From Planctomycetota bacterium (GTDB lineage Bacteria > Planctomycetota > UBA1135 > JAKEFM01), in assembly GCA_022616055.1 (NCBI GenBank), contig JAKEFM010000099.1, positions 1-36,383 on the forward strand: a DNA stretch of 36,383 nucleotides, written 5' to 3'. Every line of letters starts with the position of its first letter. The first letter of the stretch is position 1. The translations under genes were made by a program, and so were the position numbers. This document shows, piece after piece, positions 1-8,190 of the stretch. The notes beneath the pieces were generated by a model. That model searched no databases, was not told the origin of the DNA, and worked only from the letters and a program-made list of their open reading frames with translations.

Positions 1-465
1 CAGTTCGGCGTCCTGGTCGCCCTCCAGTCGATCGTCTCGGTCCTCTCCTACCTCCCGGCGGCGCCGGCGGCCGACCGCGAGGGAGGGGCGAGGCGCACGC
101 CGTGGATCGCGGCGACCTTCCTCTGCTTCGCCCTCTTCCCGGCCGCCGTAGCCCTCGCGCGCGACTTCACGGGGCTGTGCGTCGCCTTCGCCATCGGGGG
201 GCTCCGGGAGATCGGGGAGCCCGCGCGGAAGGCCCGGATCGTCGACCTCACTCCCCCGGAGAGGAGAGGGCGCGCGGCGGGGCTCTACTACTTCCTCCGG
301 GGGCTCGCCGTCATCCCGAGCTCCCTCGTGGGGGGATGGCTCTGGGACCTCGAGCCGCGGGCGCCCTTCCTCGTCGCGGCCGCCGCCGGCGGGATCGGGG
401 TCGCGGCCTTCCTCCTCCCGGCGCGGCGCCAGCCTCCCGCCCGACCATCCCCGTGGGCCCCGTAG
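1..465 (+). CDS. MFS-type membrane transporter, C-terminal fragment
   Basis: The frame is open from the first base and ends at TAG 463-465, giving 154 residues of a protein whose start lies outside the window. Hydrophobic segments alternate with short charged loops. The loop around residues 72-95 (IGEPARKARIVDLTPPERRG) resembles the cytoplasmic loop between late helices of major facilitator transporters, where an R/K-rich stretch precedes the next helix. The following segment (AAGLYYFLRGLAVIPSSLVGGWLWD) and the final Ala/Gly-rich helix also fit the last three helices of an MFS protein. The substrate cannot be told from this part. The tail is proline-rich and lacks a helix. Family assignment is by topology and loop character only. 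Confidence 0.6.
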   Translation, partial: QFGVLVALQSIVSVLSYLPAAPAADREGGARRTPWIAATFLCFALFPAAVALARDFTGLCVAFAIGGLREIGEPARKARIVDLTPPERRGRAAGLYYFLRGLAVIPSSLVGGWLWDLEPRAPFLVAAAAGGIGVAAFLLPARRQPPARPSPWAP

Positions 466-629
466 GGCATCCGGAGTTTCGGCCCGCGCTGGGCAATCGG
501 CTCTCCCCCTTGGGGTCGGAGGCGGGTCCGGCCCAAGCCCGCGGGAGGCTCCCCCGCCCGGGAGGCAATCTTCGGATGGCGTGTGCGCCCGGACGACCCG
601 CACGCGTGGCCCGAAACTGGAAGCCGTCG

Positions 630-635
630 TATGCT
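630..635 (+). promoter_or_regulatory. possible -10 element upstream of the MobA-like gene
   Basis: TATGCT lies about 40 nt before the GTG start at 677, in the 211-nt gap after the MFS gene. No convincing -35 box is visible. The rest of the gap (466-676) shows no gene. Confidence 0.25.
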
Positions 636-676
636 ACTCCGGGCGCCGGGAAGGACGCCCAGCCAGGAGCCTGAAC

Positions 677-1276
677 GTGTACGTGTCCGCGATCCTGATC
701 GCGGGCGGCCGAGCTCGTCGGTCCGGCGCGCCCTGTTCCCCGGGGGGGAGGAGCACTCGGACGACGGTCTCGGCCGCGACGGACGCGCTGTTGCGTAGCT
801 GCGTGGACGAGGTCGTCGTCGTCCTCGGCAAGCGCGCGTCCGAGACCGCGGGGGACATCCGGCCCGCCCCTCGACTGCGGGTCGTCGCCGATCCCGATCA
901 CGCCGAGCGGGACCGGGACCTGCTGCGGGTGGGCCTCGATTCGGCGAGCCCCGAGGCGACCGCCTACGTGGTGCACCGCTGCGACAGCGTGCCCCTCACG
1001 CCCGGGACGATCGACCGGCTCCTCTCCCACTTCCTGCGGGGCGGCCGTCCGATCGCCGTCGTCGTCAACGGGGTGGGGCTCGATCACCCGGTCTTCGTCT
1101 CCCGCGCGCTGCGGGACGAGCTCCTCGAGCCGGGCGAGGAAGGCTGGCTCCGGGCCCTGATCGCGCGGGACCCCTCGCGGTTCCTCGTCCTTCGGGTCGA
1201 CACGCGCGGCGCCGTCCGGCTCATCGAGGGGCCCGGCGCTCGGCCCCCGCTCGCCGCGCCCCGCCCCTCGGAGTAG
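677..1276 (+). CDS. MobA-like nucleotidyltransferase-fold protein, degenerate
   Basis: Encodes 199 residues. The GTG at 677 is chosen because AGGAG (665-669) stands 7 nt upstream and the protein then begins with the expected first beta strand (VYVSAILIAGG). The fold is recognisable as the molybdenum-cofactor cytidylyl/guanylyltransferase type: an N-terminal glycine-rich nucleotide loop, a central VVHRCDSVPLTPGTI segment where the family has its DQPxxT metal site, and LDHPVFVSRAL where it has GxPVLF. All three motifs are altered: the loop lacks the usual SxRMG, and DQP reads DSVP. Known relatives beside XdhC modify molybdopterin for xanthine-dehydrogenase-type enzymes. The XdhC-family gene starts 49 nt downstream, supporting a Mo-cofactor role, but catalytic competence is uncertain. 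Confidence 0.6.
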   Translation: MYVSAILIAGGRARRSGAPCSPGGRSTRTTVSAATDALLRSCVDEVVVVLGKRASETAGDIRPAPRLRVVADPDHAERDRDLLRVGLDSASPEATAYVVHRCDSVPLTPGTIDRLLSHFLRGGRPIAVVVNGVGLDHPVFVSRALRDELLEPGEEGWLRALIARDPSRFLVLRVDTRGAVRLIEGPGARPPLAAPRPSE

Positions 1277-1325
1277 TCGGGCTCCCTTTTGCCCGCTCCC
1301 CTCTCCCGGGGGAGAATCGGGGACG

Positions 1326-2243
1326 GTGGCCGAGGACCTCTACCGCGAGATCGTCCGTGTGCGCGAGGCGGGCGAGCCGGCCGCGCTCGCCACGATCATC
1401 GGCGCGCACGGCTCCACGCCGGGCAAGGAGTCGATGAAGCTCCTCGTCCGCGCGGACGGGACCTTCCTCGGGACCGTGGGCGGAGGATGCCTCGAGGCGG
1501 ACGTCTACGAGGCGGCCCTCGACGTCCTGCGGACGGAGCGGCCCCGCCGGCTCGTCTTCCGGCTGAACGAGCGCGACTACCCCGATTCCGGGCTCTACTG
1601 CGGCGGCACCCTCGAGATCTACGTCGAGCCGCTGACGGACCCCACCCTGACGCTCGTCGGCGGAGGGCATGTCTCGAGGGCGATCGCGTCGGTCGCGCGG
1701 GAGGCCGGGTTCCGGGTCGTCGTCGCCGACGACCGGGAGGCCTTCGCGAACCGGGAGCGCTTCCCGGAGGCGGCCGAGGTCGTGTGCGCGCCCTGGCCCG
1801 AGGTCGCGGCCCGGCTCGGGCGGGCGGAGTTCGCCTACGTCGTCGTCGTCACCCGGGGCCACCACGACGACGCCGCCGTGCTCGAGGCGCTCTGGAGAGG
1901 CGGCGCGCGGCCGAAGTACCTCGGCATGATCGGGAGCCGGGCGAAGTGGGCGATCCTCTCCCGGCGGCTGCGCGCGGCGGGCGTCCCCGAGGACTGGCTC
2001 GCCCGGGTCCGGACCCCGATGGGGCTCTCGATCGGCGCGCGGACGCACGGGGAGATCGCCGTCTCGGTCGCCGCCGAGCTCGTCCTCCTGCGCCGCACGG
2101 GGACGCTCGCGCTTCCCGCTCCCCTCCCCCCGCGCGCGCGGGAGCCGGAGGCGGCGGAGGAGCCTCCCCGCGAAGCGGCCGCTCCCTCCCTCGCGCCTTC
2201 CCCTCCTCCCGCGGCCGGGACGCGACCCTCCCCCGTCGATTGA
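1326..2243 (+). CDS. XdhC/CoxI-family molybdenum hydroxylase maturation protein
   Basis: Encodes 305 residues from a GTG start with a G-rich ribosome binding site (about 1308-1314). The N-terminal XdhC/CoxI domain shows ATIIGAHGSTPGKESMKLLV and GTVGGGCLEADV (residues about 20-65). The C-terminal half is a Rossmann domain with LVGGGHVSRAIASVA (about 110-125) and the family motif GMIGSRAKW (about 200). Family members bind Moco and help insert the sulfurated cofactor into xanthine-dehydrogenase-type enzymes. No such hydroxylase subunit is in this window. The C-terminus ends in a Pro/Ala-rich tail of about 40 residues. Its stop overlaps the TTG start of the next gene (TTGA), implying translational coupling. 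Confidence 0.85.
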   Translation: MAEDLYREIVRVREAGEPAALATIIGAHGSTPGKESMKLLVRADGTFLGTVGGGCLEADVYEAALDVLRTERPRRLVFRLNERDYPDSGLYCGGTLEIYVEPLTDPTLTLVGGGHVSRAIASVAREAGFRVVVADDREAFANRERFPEAAEVVCAPWPEVAARLGRAEFAYVVVVTRGHHDDAAVLEALWRGGARPKYLGMIGSRAKWAILSRRLRAAGVPEDWLARVRTPMGLSIGARTHGEIAVSVAAELVLLRRTGTLALPAPLPPRAREPEAAEEPPREAAAPSLAPSPPPAAGTRPSPVD

Positions 2244-2944
2244 CGACGGCCGAGGTCGCAGTCCGGTCCCCCCGCGCCGCGCCCCGCCGCGGTTTCCTCG
2301 CGGCCTTCCTCGACGCGGCGAACGAGGTCGGGTACCGCGGGGTCTGGTACTTCTGCCTCCTCTTCCTGCGCGTCTTCTACGGCCTGCGCGTCGAGAACCG
2401 GCCGACCTTCCCCGGCCCCTACATCCTCGCCCCGAACCACGTCTCCTTCCTCGACCCGATCGTCGTCCAGTCGGCCTCGCGCTCGCGGATCGTCTTCCTG
2501 ATGACGGCGGTCTACTGGGGGTCGCGGGGCGCGAACTGGTGGTACCGCTTCTGCCGCGCCCTCCCGGTCTACATGGGAGGCCGGAGCAACCGGCCGAGTC
2601 TCGCCGCCGCCGTGCGGGCCCTGCGTCGCGGGCGCATCCTCACGATCTTCCCCGAGGGATCCCGCTCCCGCGACGGGCGGCTCCAGCGCGGAAGGCCGGG
2701 AGTGGCGATGATCGCGACCCTCGCGAGGGTCCCCGTCGTGCCGGTCGCCCTCATCGGCACGGATCGAGCCCTCCCCGTCGGCGCCCGGTTCCTCCATCGC
2801 GCGCGCATCCGCGTCCGGTTCGGCGAGCCGCTGCGCTTCGAGCGGGGCGCCGGCGTCTCCCGCCGCGTGTTCTACCGGAAGGCGACGGACTCGATCATGG
2901 GCGCGCTCGCACAGCTCCACCCGGCGGCCCGTCCCCCCGCGTAG
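2240..2944 (+). CDS. PlsC-family 1-acylglycerol-3-phosphate acyltransferase
   Basis: Encodes 234 residues. The TTG at 2240 overlaps the TGA of the XdhC gene by 4 nt and is the only plausible start before the conserved region; no clear ribosome binding site precedes it, so it probably depends on coupling. The HX4D acyltransferase motif is intact (NHVSFLD, about residue 70). The glycerophosphate-binding FPEGSRSRDG motif follows at about residue 138, and PVVPVALIG forms the conserved strand after it. A hydrophobic stretch near residues 35-50 (VWYFCLLFLRVFYGL) probably inserts in the inner membrane. The family acylates lysophosphatidic acid in phospholipid synthesis. Its coupling to a Mo-cofactor gene is probably incidental. 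Confidence 0.85.
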   Translation: MTTAEVAVRSPRAAPRRGFLAAFLDAANEVGYRGVWYFCLLFLRVFYGLRVENRPTFPGPYILAPNHVSFLDPIVVQSASRSRIVFLMTAVYWGSRGANWWYRFCRALPVYMGGRSNRPSLAAAVRALRRGRILTIFPEGSRSRDGRLQRGRPGVAMIATLARVPVVPVALIGTDRALPVGARFLHRARIRVRFGEPLRFERGAGVSRRVFYRKATDSIMGALAQLHPAARPPA

Positions 2945-3054
2945 GTCCCCGCCTCCCGGATTTCCCCCCCTTCCGCGGGGATCTCGTCGGCATATCCCGG
3001 GGCGCGCAGGCGCCCGCGGACGGACGACGCAGGTGGAAACCGGGAGGAGGCACG

Positions 3055-3705
3055 ATGGCGGGCTCGGGGGAGACGGCGGAGGCCGCCTTCGGCGCGCGGC
3101 TCGAGGGGATGAGAGGGGCGGTCTTCGAGTTCTTGAGACGCCTGACGCGCGACTTCCACGCGGCGGAGGACCTGACGCAGGAGACGTTCCTGCGCGCGCT
3201 CCTGCTGCACCGCGAGGGGGGCCCCCCGGAGCGGCTCTCCGGCTGGATCTTCCGGGTGGCGTACCGCGCGGCGCTCGACGGGATGCGGCGCAGGCGGCGC
3301 GCCCCGACCCTCCCCCTCGACCGGGCGCGGGACGTCCCGGGCGAACCGGAGCGCGACCCGCGGGCGCCCGGGCGCGTCGTCCTCGGCGGGTGGACCGTCG
3401 ACCGGGACCGGGCGATCGAGGAGCTGCGCGGGGCGGTCCTCTCCCTGCCGGCCGGGACGCGGGATCTCTTCCTCGCCCGGTACGGCTGGGGCCGCTCCTG
3501 CCGCGAGGCCGCCGCGCACGTCGGGATCTCCGGGGCGAACGCGAAGGTCCGGATGATGCGGGGTCGCCGGTGGATCGCGGGGCGGGTCCTCGCCCGCCTC
3601 CGCGAGGAGCGGGAGAGCGTCGTGCGGGAGGCGCGGGCCGGCTCGGCGCGCCCGCCGGATTCGCCGCGTTGTCGTGTCCTCTCGGTTCCGCGTCCGGCGG
3701 GGTAG
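3055..3705 (+). CDS. ECF-like RNA polymerase sigma factor
   Basis: Encodes 216 residues. ATG 3055 follows GGAGGAGG (3043-3050), a strong ribosome binding site. Region 2 is clear: FEFLRRLTRDFHAAEDLTQE TFLRAL-type sequence at residues 22-50, then the region 2.4-like RLSGWIFRVAYRAALDGMRRR. Region 4 is present at about 120-175, with a helix-turn-helix in SCREAAAHVGISGANAKVRM. There is no region 1 or 3, as expected for extracytoplasmic-function factors. A basic, Pro-rich tail of about 40 residues follows region 4. No anti-sigma gene is adjacent; the next gene, 57 nt downstream, encodes an exported TPR protein. The regulon and signal are unknown. Confidence 0.8.
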   Translation: MAGSGETAEAAFGARLEGMRGAVFEFLRRLTRDFHAAEDLTQETFLRALLLHREGGPPERLSGWIFRVAYRAALDGMRRRRRAPTLPLDRARDVPGEPERDPRAPGRVVLGGWTVDRDRAIEELRGAVLSLPAGTRDLFLARYGWGRSCREAAAHVGISGANAKVRMMRGRRWIAGRVLARLREERESVVREARAGSARPPDSPRCRVLSVPRPAG

Positions 3706-3762
3706 CCGGGGCCGCGGCGAGGGGGTCGGTTCGGAACGGGAAGGCTTCGACTAGGAGGAAAC

Positions 3763-4587
3763 ATGAACAGGTCCGGGTTCGCAGCGTGGATCGGGGCGCT
3801 CGCTCTCCTCGCGGGGGCGGGACGGGTGGGCGAGGAGGTTCCCCGGCAGGCGGATGCGCGGTCGCAGATTCGCTTCGCCGCCTCGATCCGCCGGGAAGGG
3901 AAGGGGCTCAAGGGGGACGACCGGATCGAGCACCTGAAGAAAGTGGCCGCCGGGTACCAGGCGGTCGGCGCCTACTTCCCCGACAGCAGGACGGAGTGCG
4001 CCGAGGCGCTCTTCCGCCTCGGGGAGGTCCGGCGGACCCTCGGGGACCGAGCGGGGGCGCTCGAGGCCTTCGAGGGGGTCGCCGCGAACGGGTCGCACCG
4101 CCGCTTCGCCGCCCGCTCCCTCCTCGAGATCGGGCACCTCCACCGCCGGTCGAAGGAGGGGGCGAAGGCGATCGAGGCCTACGGGCGGGTCGTCGCGCAG
4201 TTCCCCGACGAGAAGGGCTACCGCGACGACGCCTGGATGTGGACGGGCGCGGTCCACGCCTCGGCCCGCGACCACGCCTCCGCCCGCGCGGCGTGGCTCA
4301 AGGTCGCCGAGCAGGGGGAGGATCCGGTCGACCGGATCCGCGCCCACGACCGGATCGCGGGCGCCTACCTCGCGGAGGGGAAGAACGCCGAGGCGGCCTC
4401 CACCCTCGAGCGCTGCCGGGCGGCCTTCGCGGAGATGGCGGAGGAGGCGACGAGCCGCGGGAGCCGCGTGAAGCGGGCCCTCGCCGCGATGAAGTCGGCC
4501 CCGAAGGTCGCCGACGCCCTGGCGAAGGCCCACGGGGAGGAAGCCGAGGAGGACCCGGAGGACGACGGGGAGGGTCGGGGGGAGTGA
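3763..4587 (+). CDS. exported tetratricopeptide-repeat protein
   Basis: Encodes 274 residues from ATG 3763, preceded by AGGAGG (3753-3758). A signal peptide covers about residues 1-22 (hydrophobic AAWIGALALLAGAG). The mature part is helical with TPR-type pairs: YFPDSRTECAEALFRLGEVR, ALEAFEGVAANGSHRRFAAR, AIEAYGRVVAQFPDEKGYRD and following units up to about residue 225, spaced like the YbgF/BamD-type TPRs that scaffold envelope complexes. The C-terminus is strongly acidic (EEAEEDPEDDGEG). Being 57 nt after the sigma factor, it may be co-transcribed with it. The partner is unknown. G-rich hairpins follow the stop. Confidence 0.75.
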   Translation: MNRSGFAAWIGALALLAGAGRVGEEVPRQADARSQIRFAASIRREGKGLKGDDRIEHLKKVAAGYQAVGAYFPDSRTECAEALFRLGEVRRTLGDRAGALEAFEGVAANGSHRRFAARSLLEIGHLHRRSKEGAKAIEAYGRVVAQFPDEKGYRDDAWMWTGAVHASARDHASARAAWLKVAEQGEDPVDRIRAHDRIAGAYLAEGKNAEAASTLERCRAAFAEMAEEATSRGSRVKRALAAMKSAPKVADALAKAHGEEAEEDPEDDGEGRGE

Positions 4588-4598
4588 ACGGGTGATTC

Positions 4599-4674
4599 GG
4601 GGGAGGGGGCGCGCCGGGGAGCGCCCCCCTCCCCTCCATCCGGGCGGGCCCGCGCGAGCGGGCCCGCTTTCGCT
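4599..4674 (+). terminator. double hairpin terminator between convergent genes
   Basis: Two stem-loops lie between the TPR gene and the opposite-strand DJ-1 gene. The first (about 4599-4634) pairs a G-rich arm ending GGGGGCGC with GCGCCCCC plus a bulged C-rich continuation. The second (4644-4667) is a perfect 10-bp stem, GCGGGCCCGC on each side of a GCGA loop, followed by TTTCGCTT on the plus strand. The second looks like the functional intrinsic terminator for the plus-strand gene. Confidence 0.7.
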
Positions 4675-4683
4675 TCCGGCGCC

Positions 4684-5229
4684 TCAGAGGCGCGCGAGCA
4701 CGCCCCGGTTCACTTCCTCCGCCTTGACCCTCCCGACGAGGAGCTCGACGAGCTTGAAGGCGAACTCCATCGCCGTCCCCGGGCTCCGGCTCGTCACGAC
4801 GGGTCCGTCGACGACGACCCGGTCCGTGACGACTTGGCCCGCGCGCAGGAGGGAAAGGACGGAGGGGTGCGCGGTCGCCCGGCGCCCCTCGAGCACCCCG
4901 AGGTGGGAGAGGACCGTCGGTCCCGCGCAGATCGCGGCGACCGGCTTCCCCTTCGCGAGCAGCCCGCGCACGATCGCGTGCAGGCGCGCGTCCTCCCGGA
5001 GTCGCTCGGCTCCGCGCGCGCCGCCGGGGATCGCGACCATGTCGAACTCCGTCCCCGCCGCCTCGAGCGTCGTGTCCGGGGTCACCCGGACCCCGCGGGA
5101 ACCCTCGATCGGTCCGGGCTCTACACCCGCCACGACCACCTCGACGTTCGCGCGCCGCAGGACGTCGATGACGGTGACGGCTTCGATCTCCTCGAAGCCG
5201 GGGGCGAGGGGGACGAGGACTCTCGGCAT
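4684..5229 (-). CDS. DJ-1/PfpI-family protein (YajL/DJ-1 type)
   Basis: Encodes 181 residues. The ATG at 5229 has GGGAG about 7 nt upstream on the minus strand. The sequence follows the DJ-1 subgroup closely: PGFEEIEAVTVIDVLRRA at residues 10-27 supplies the conserved glutamate, and the nucleophile elbow reads AAICAGPTVLSHLG with Cys101 as the reactive cysteine. IPGG (67-70) forms the conserved glycine loop. Family members act as cytosolic stress proteins; proposed activities include glyoxalase or protein deglycase, and these remain debated. The length is normal. It is divergently transcribed from the LarA-like gene, with 138 nt between starts. Confidence 0.88.
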   Translation of the reverse strand: MPRVLVPLAPGFEEIEAVTVIDVLRRANVEVVVAGVEPGPIEGSRGVRVTPDTTLEAAGTEFDMVAIPGGARGAERLREDARLHAIVRGLLAKGKPVAAICAGPTVLSHLGVLEGRRATAHPSVLSLLRAGQVVTDRVVVDGPVVTSRSPGTAMEFAFKLVELLVGRVKAEEVNRGVLARL

Positions 5230-5351
5230 GGGGCACTCCCGGGCGCTCCCCCGTCGCGCTCGGACGGCGCTCGGGGGGCGCCCAGGGGGTATCGAACCCT
5301 CGGGGCGGACGAAATCAACCCCGGCCCCGCTTGAGCCCCCGGGGGGGAAGG

Positions 5352-5357
5352 TACGAT
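5352..5357 (+). promoter_or_regulatory. TANNNT -10-like box, likely leaderless start
   Basis: TACGAT ends 10 nt before the GTG at 5368. If it is the -10 box, transcription would begin within a few bases of the start codon. The G-rich run at 5341-5351 is too far upstream to serve as a good ribosome binding site. Confidence 0.35.
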
Positions 5358-5367
5358 CAAGAGAGCC

Positions 5368-6684
5368 GTGCGAGTCGAGCTCAAGTACGGTTCCGGGCGC
5401 GTCGCGCTCGAGATCCCGGACCGGAACTTCGAGGGCTTCGTCTCCCTCGCGGGGCGGCCGGAGCCCGCGAAGTCGGGGAAGGCGCTCCTCGCGGAGGCGG
5501 AGGCGGCGCTTCGCCGGACCGAGGGCTTCGCCCGCGCCGTGGCCGGGAAGACGGTCGCCCTCCTCCTCGACGACGCGACGAGGGAGGAGCCCCGCGAGCA
5601 GGTCGTCCCGCTCGTCGCCCGCGCCCTCCAGGGGGCGAAGCGGGTCCTCGCCTTCGTCTGCACCGGCACCCACGACCCCTCCACCGCCGACCAGAAGGAC
5701 CTCGCCGCCCTCCTCGGCCGCCTGCTCGAGGCGACCGAGCTGCGGGGTCGCTCCGAGGTGATCGTCAACGACGCCCGCGCCGGGGACCTCGTCGAGAAAG
5801 GCCGGACGCGCCGGGGCGTGCGCGTCCTCGCGAATCGCCGGACGGAGGAGGCGGAGGCGTTCCTCGCCGTCTCCGACATGAAGAACCACTACTTCGCGGG
5901 CTACTCGAGCCCGGTGAAGAACTTCATCCCGGGGATCGCGGGGCTCGAGACGGCGCGCGGCAACCACGCGATGGCCCTCGACCCCCTCTCGACCTTCGGG
6001 CGCCACCCCCTCCACCCCGACCCGCGCAGGAGGGACAACCCCCTCGCCGACGACCTCTGGGAGGGGACCCGCCTCCTCCTCTCCGGCCGGCCCGCCTACG
6101 CCCTCTGCCTCTTCACCCACGCGGGGCGGGTCCGGTTCGCCTCGGCCGGACCGGTCGAGCGGGCCTGCGCGGCGGGGATCGAGGCGGTCGACCGGGAGGC
6201 GGGCGTCACGGTCGCCCCGGCCGACGTCCTCGTCGTCTCCCCCGGGGGCCACCCCCACGACGAGAGCCTCTACACGGCGCAGCGCGCGCTCGAGCTCACG
6301 AAGTGGGCGGCGAAGGACGGCGGGGAGATCCTCTTCCTCGCCGAGTGTCGCAACGGCATCGGCCCGCCCGAGGCGGTCGAGAACTTCTACGGGGCGCTCG
6401 CCGCCCCCCTGCCGGCGGTCCTCGAGTCGCTGCGCGGCGGCTACCGGATGTACGCGCACAAGTCCTACAAGTTCGCCGAGCTGCTCCTGCGGGTCTTCGC
6501 CGTCCGCATGGTCTCGGCGCTCCCCCCGGAGACCCTCGCCAAGGTCCACCTGCGGCCCGCCGCGGACGCGCAGGCGGCTCTCGCGGAGTGCCTCGAGCGC
6601 AAGCCCGCCGCGCGCGTGCTCGCCTTCGACGACGCGAGCAAGTTCGCCGTCCACGTCGCCGAGCCGGCGGACGTCCCCTCATAG
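5368..6684 (+). CDS. LarA-like (DUF2088) nickel-pincer racemase family protein
   Basis: Encodes 438 residues from GTG 5368. The N-terminal DUF2088 domain has LLLDDATREEP (about 68-78) and VCTGTHDPSTADQ (about 92-104), matching the His-containing GTHxPxT loop of lactate racemase. YSSPVKNFIPGIAGLETARGNH (about 179-200) corresponds to the LarA segment carrying the lysine that anchors the nickel-pincer nucleotide, and to the catalytic-histidine region. The C-terminal domain follows with VVSPGGHPHDESLYTAQRA. LarA racemases and epimerases need LarB, LarC and LarE to make the cofactor; none is present here. The substrate may be lactate or another 2-hydroxyacid. The stop faces the convergent ugd gene, with a small GC hairpin (6691-6703) between them. 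Confidence 0.8.
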   Translation: MRVELKYGSGRVALEIPDRNFEGFVSLAGRPEPAKSGKALLAEAEAALRRTEGFARAVAGKTVALLLDDATREEPREQVVPLVARALQGAKRVLAFVCTGTHDPSTADQKDLAALLGRLLEATELRGRSEVIVNDARAGDLVEKGRTRRGVRVLANRRTEEAEAFLAVSDMKNHYFAGYSSPVKNFIPGIAGLETARGNHAMALDPLSTFGRHPLHPDPRRRDNPLADDLWEGTRLLLSGRPAYALCLFTHAGRVRFASAGPVERACAAGIEAVDREAGVTVAPADVLVVSPGGHPHDESLYTAQRALELTKWAAKDGGEILFLAECRNGIGPPEAVENFYGALAAPLPAVLESLRGGYRMYAHKSYKFAELLLRVFAVRMVSALPPETLAKVHLRPAADAQAALAECLERKPAARVLAFDDASKFAVHVAEPADVPS

Positions 6685-6705
6685 GGGGGGGCCCGGCGCG
6701 GGCTC

Positions 6706-8016
6706 TCAGGTCCGGCCGCCGACCCCGATCCCGTAGTAGGTGAACCCGTGCTCGCGGAGGACCTTGGGGGAGTAGACGTTTCGCCCGTCGAAGATGACGG
6801 GCTGGCGGAGGAGGCCCCGCATCCGGTCGAGGTCGGGGTGGCGGTACTCGTTCCACTCCGTGACGAGGAGGAGGGCGTCGGCGCCCGAGAGGGCGTCGTA
6901 GGGCTTCTCGAAGAACGAGACCCGCTCCCCGAAGATCCGCCGCGCGGTCGGGATCGCCTCGGGATCGGTCGCCCGGACCTGCGCGCCGGCGGCGAGGAGC
7001 TCCCCGAGGACGACGAGGGAGGGGGCCTCCCGCATGTCGTCCGTGTTCGGCTTGAACGCCAGGCCCCAGACGGCGAGGGCCCGCCCCCGGAGGTCCTCCC
7101 CGAAGTGCGCCTTCACCTTCGAGACGAGGACCCGCTTCTGCGCCTCGTTCGCCTCCTCGACGGCGCGCAGGATCCGGAATCTGTACTCGTGGTCGAGGGA
7201 GGTCCGCTCGAGGGCCTTCACGTCCTTCGGGAAGCAGGATCCGCCGTACCCGACGCCGGGGTAGAGGAAGGAGAACCCGATCCGGGAGTCGGTCCCCACC
7301 CCCTCGCGCACCCGGTTCACGTCCGCCCCGACGCGCTCGCAGAGGTTCGCGATCTCGTTCATGAACGAGATCCGGGTCGCGAGCATCGCGTTCGCGGCGT
7401 ACTTCGTCAGCTCCGCGGAGCGGACGTCCATGATCAGGATCGGCTGGTTGCGGCGCACGAAGGGGGCGTAGAGCTCCTTCATCGTCTCCGCCGCCTCGGG
7501 GTCGTCCGTCCCGATCACGATGCGGTCGGGCTTGAGGAAGTCCTCGATCGCCGCCCCCTCCTTGAGGAACTCGGGGTTGCTCACGACCGTGACGGGATGG
7601 CTCGTGTGCCGGCGGATCGTCTCCGCCACCCGCTCGGCCGTGCCGACGGGGACGGTCGACTTGTCGACGACGATCTTGCGGCCGTTCGCGGCCTTCCCGA
7701 TCGTCTCGGCGACCGCGAGGACGGCCCGGAGGTCCGCGCTCCCGTCGTCCCCGGAGGGGGTGCCGACGGCGACGAAGATGACGAGGCTGTCGCGGATCCC
7801 CCCCGCCACGTCGGTCGAGAACCGCAGGCGCCCCTCCCCGACGTTGCGCCGGACGAGCTCCTCGAGGCCGGGCTCGTAGATCGGGATCTCCCCGCGCTGG
7901 AGGCGGTCGACCTTGCCTTCGTCGATGTCCACGCAGACGACGTCGTTCCCGCTGTCCGCGAAGCAGGTCCCGGCGACGAGGCCGACGTAGCCGGTTCCGA
8001 TCACGCAGATGCGCAT
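6706..8016 (-). CDS. ugd: UDP-glucose/GDP-mannose 6-dehydrogenase family
   Basis: Encodes 436 residues from ATG 8016, with GGGAGA about 8 nt upstream on the minus strand. The N-terminal NAD domain starts [20 protein letters not shown], the GxGxxG fingerprint. [12 protein letters not shown] (about 45-56) is the family motif. The catalytic cysteine sits in YGGSCFPKD (about 257-265). The UDP-sugar-binding C-terminal domain includes [18 protein letters not shown]. The enzyme oxidises UDP-glucose to UDP-glucuronate for surface polysaccharides. UDP-glucose is the likelier substrate, but GDP-mannose and UDP-GalNAc variants look similar. No glycosyltransferase cluster is beside it. Confidence 0.92.
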   Translation of the reverse strand: MRICVIGTGYVGLVAGTCFADSGNDVVCVDIDEGKVDRLQRGEIPIYEPGLEELVRRNVGEGRLRFSTDVAGGIRDSLVIFVAVGTPSGDDGSADLRAVLAVAETIGKAANGRKIVVDKSTVPVGTAERVAETIRRHTSHPVTVVSNPEFLKEGAAIEDFLKPDRIVIGTDDPEAAETMKELYAPFVRRNQPILIMDVRSAELTKYAANAMLATRISFMNEIANLCERVGADVNRVREGVGTDSRIGFSFLYPGVGYGGSCFPKDVKALERTSLDHEYRFRILRAVEEANEAQKRVLVSKVKAHFGEDLRGRALAVWGLAFKPNTDDMREAPSLVVLGELLAAGAQVRATDPEAIPTARRIFGERVSFFEKPYDALSGADALLLVTEWNEYRHPDLDRMRGLLRQPVIFDGRNVYSPKVLREHGFTYYGIGVGGRT

Positions 8017-8101
8017 GGCGAAGTCTCCCGTCGCCGCCCGGGCCCCTCGCAGCGCGGGGCCGGACGAACCTGCGCGCCTTCCTCCCCCCGGCGCGCCTAC
8101 T

Positions 8102-8108
8102 CATAATA
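8102..8108. promoter_or_regulatory. overlapping -10-like boxes for tRNA-Val and ugd
   Basis: CATAAT (8102-8107, plus strand) is 5/6 to the TATAAT consensus and ends 11 nt before the tRNA. On the minus strand the same A/T island reads TATTAT, about 87 nt upstream of ugd. This island is conspicuous in otherwise GC-rich DNA and may serve both divergent genes. No good -35 is visible on either side. Confidence 0.4.
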
Positions 8109-8118
8109 CCTTGCGGCC

Positions 8119-8190
8119 GGGCGAGTAGCTCAACGGCAGAGCAGGATCTTTACACGGTCCAGGTAGTCGGTCCAACTCCGACCTCGCCCA
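8119..8190 (+). tRNA. tRNA-Val (anticodon UAC), atypical T-loop
   Basis: A 72-nt cloverleaf. The acceptor stem GGGCGAG/CTCGCCC is perfect (7 bp), the D stem is GCTC/GAGC, and the anticodon stem GGATC/GGTCC has one G-U pair. The loop TTTACAC gives anticodon TAC at 8151-8153. The variable loop is AGGTA, the T stem is GTCGG/CCGAC, and the discriminator is A8190. CCA is not encoded. Two normally conserved tertiary positions differ: position 55 is C (8172) instead of T, and position 48 is A (8165) where a pyrimidine usually pairs with residue 15. All stems are intact, so it may still function. It ends one base before the stop codon of the opposite-strand M61 gene. Confidence 0.82.

Noticed and set aside
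4684..6654. Minus-strand frame extending the DJ-1 gene to 656 residues
   Set aside because: The N-terminal extension is antisense to the LarA-like gene; the DJ-1 domain starts at ATG 5229 with its own ribosome binding site.
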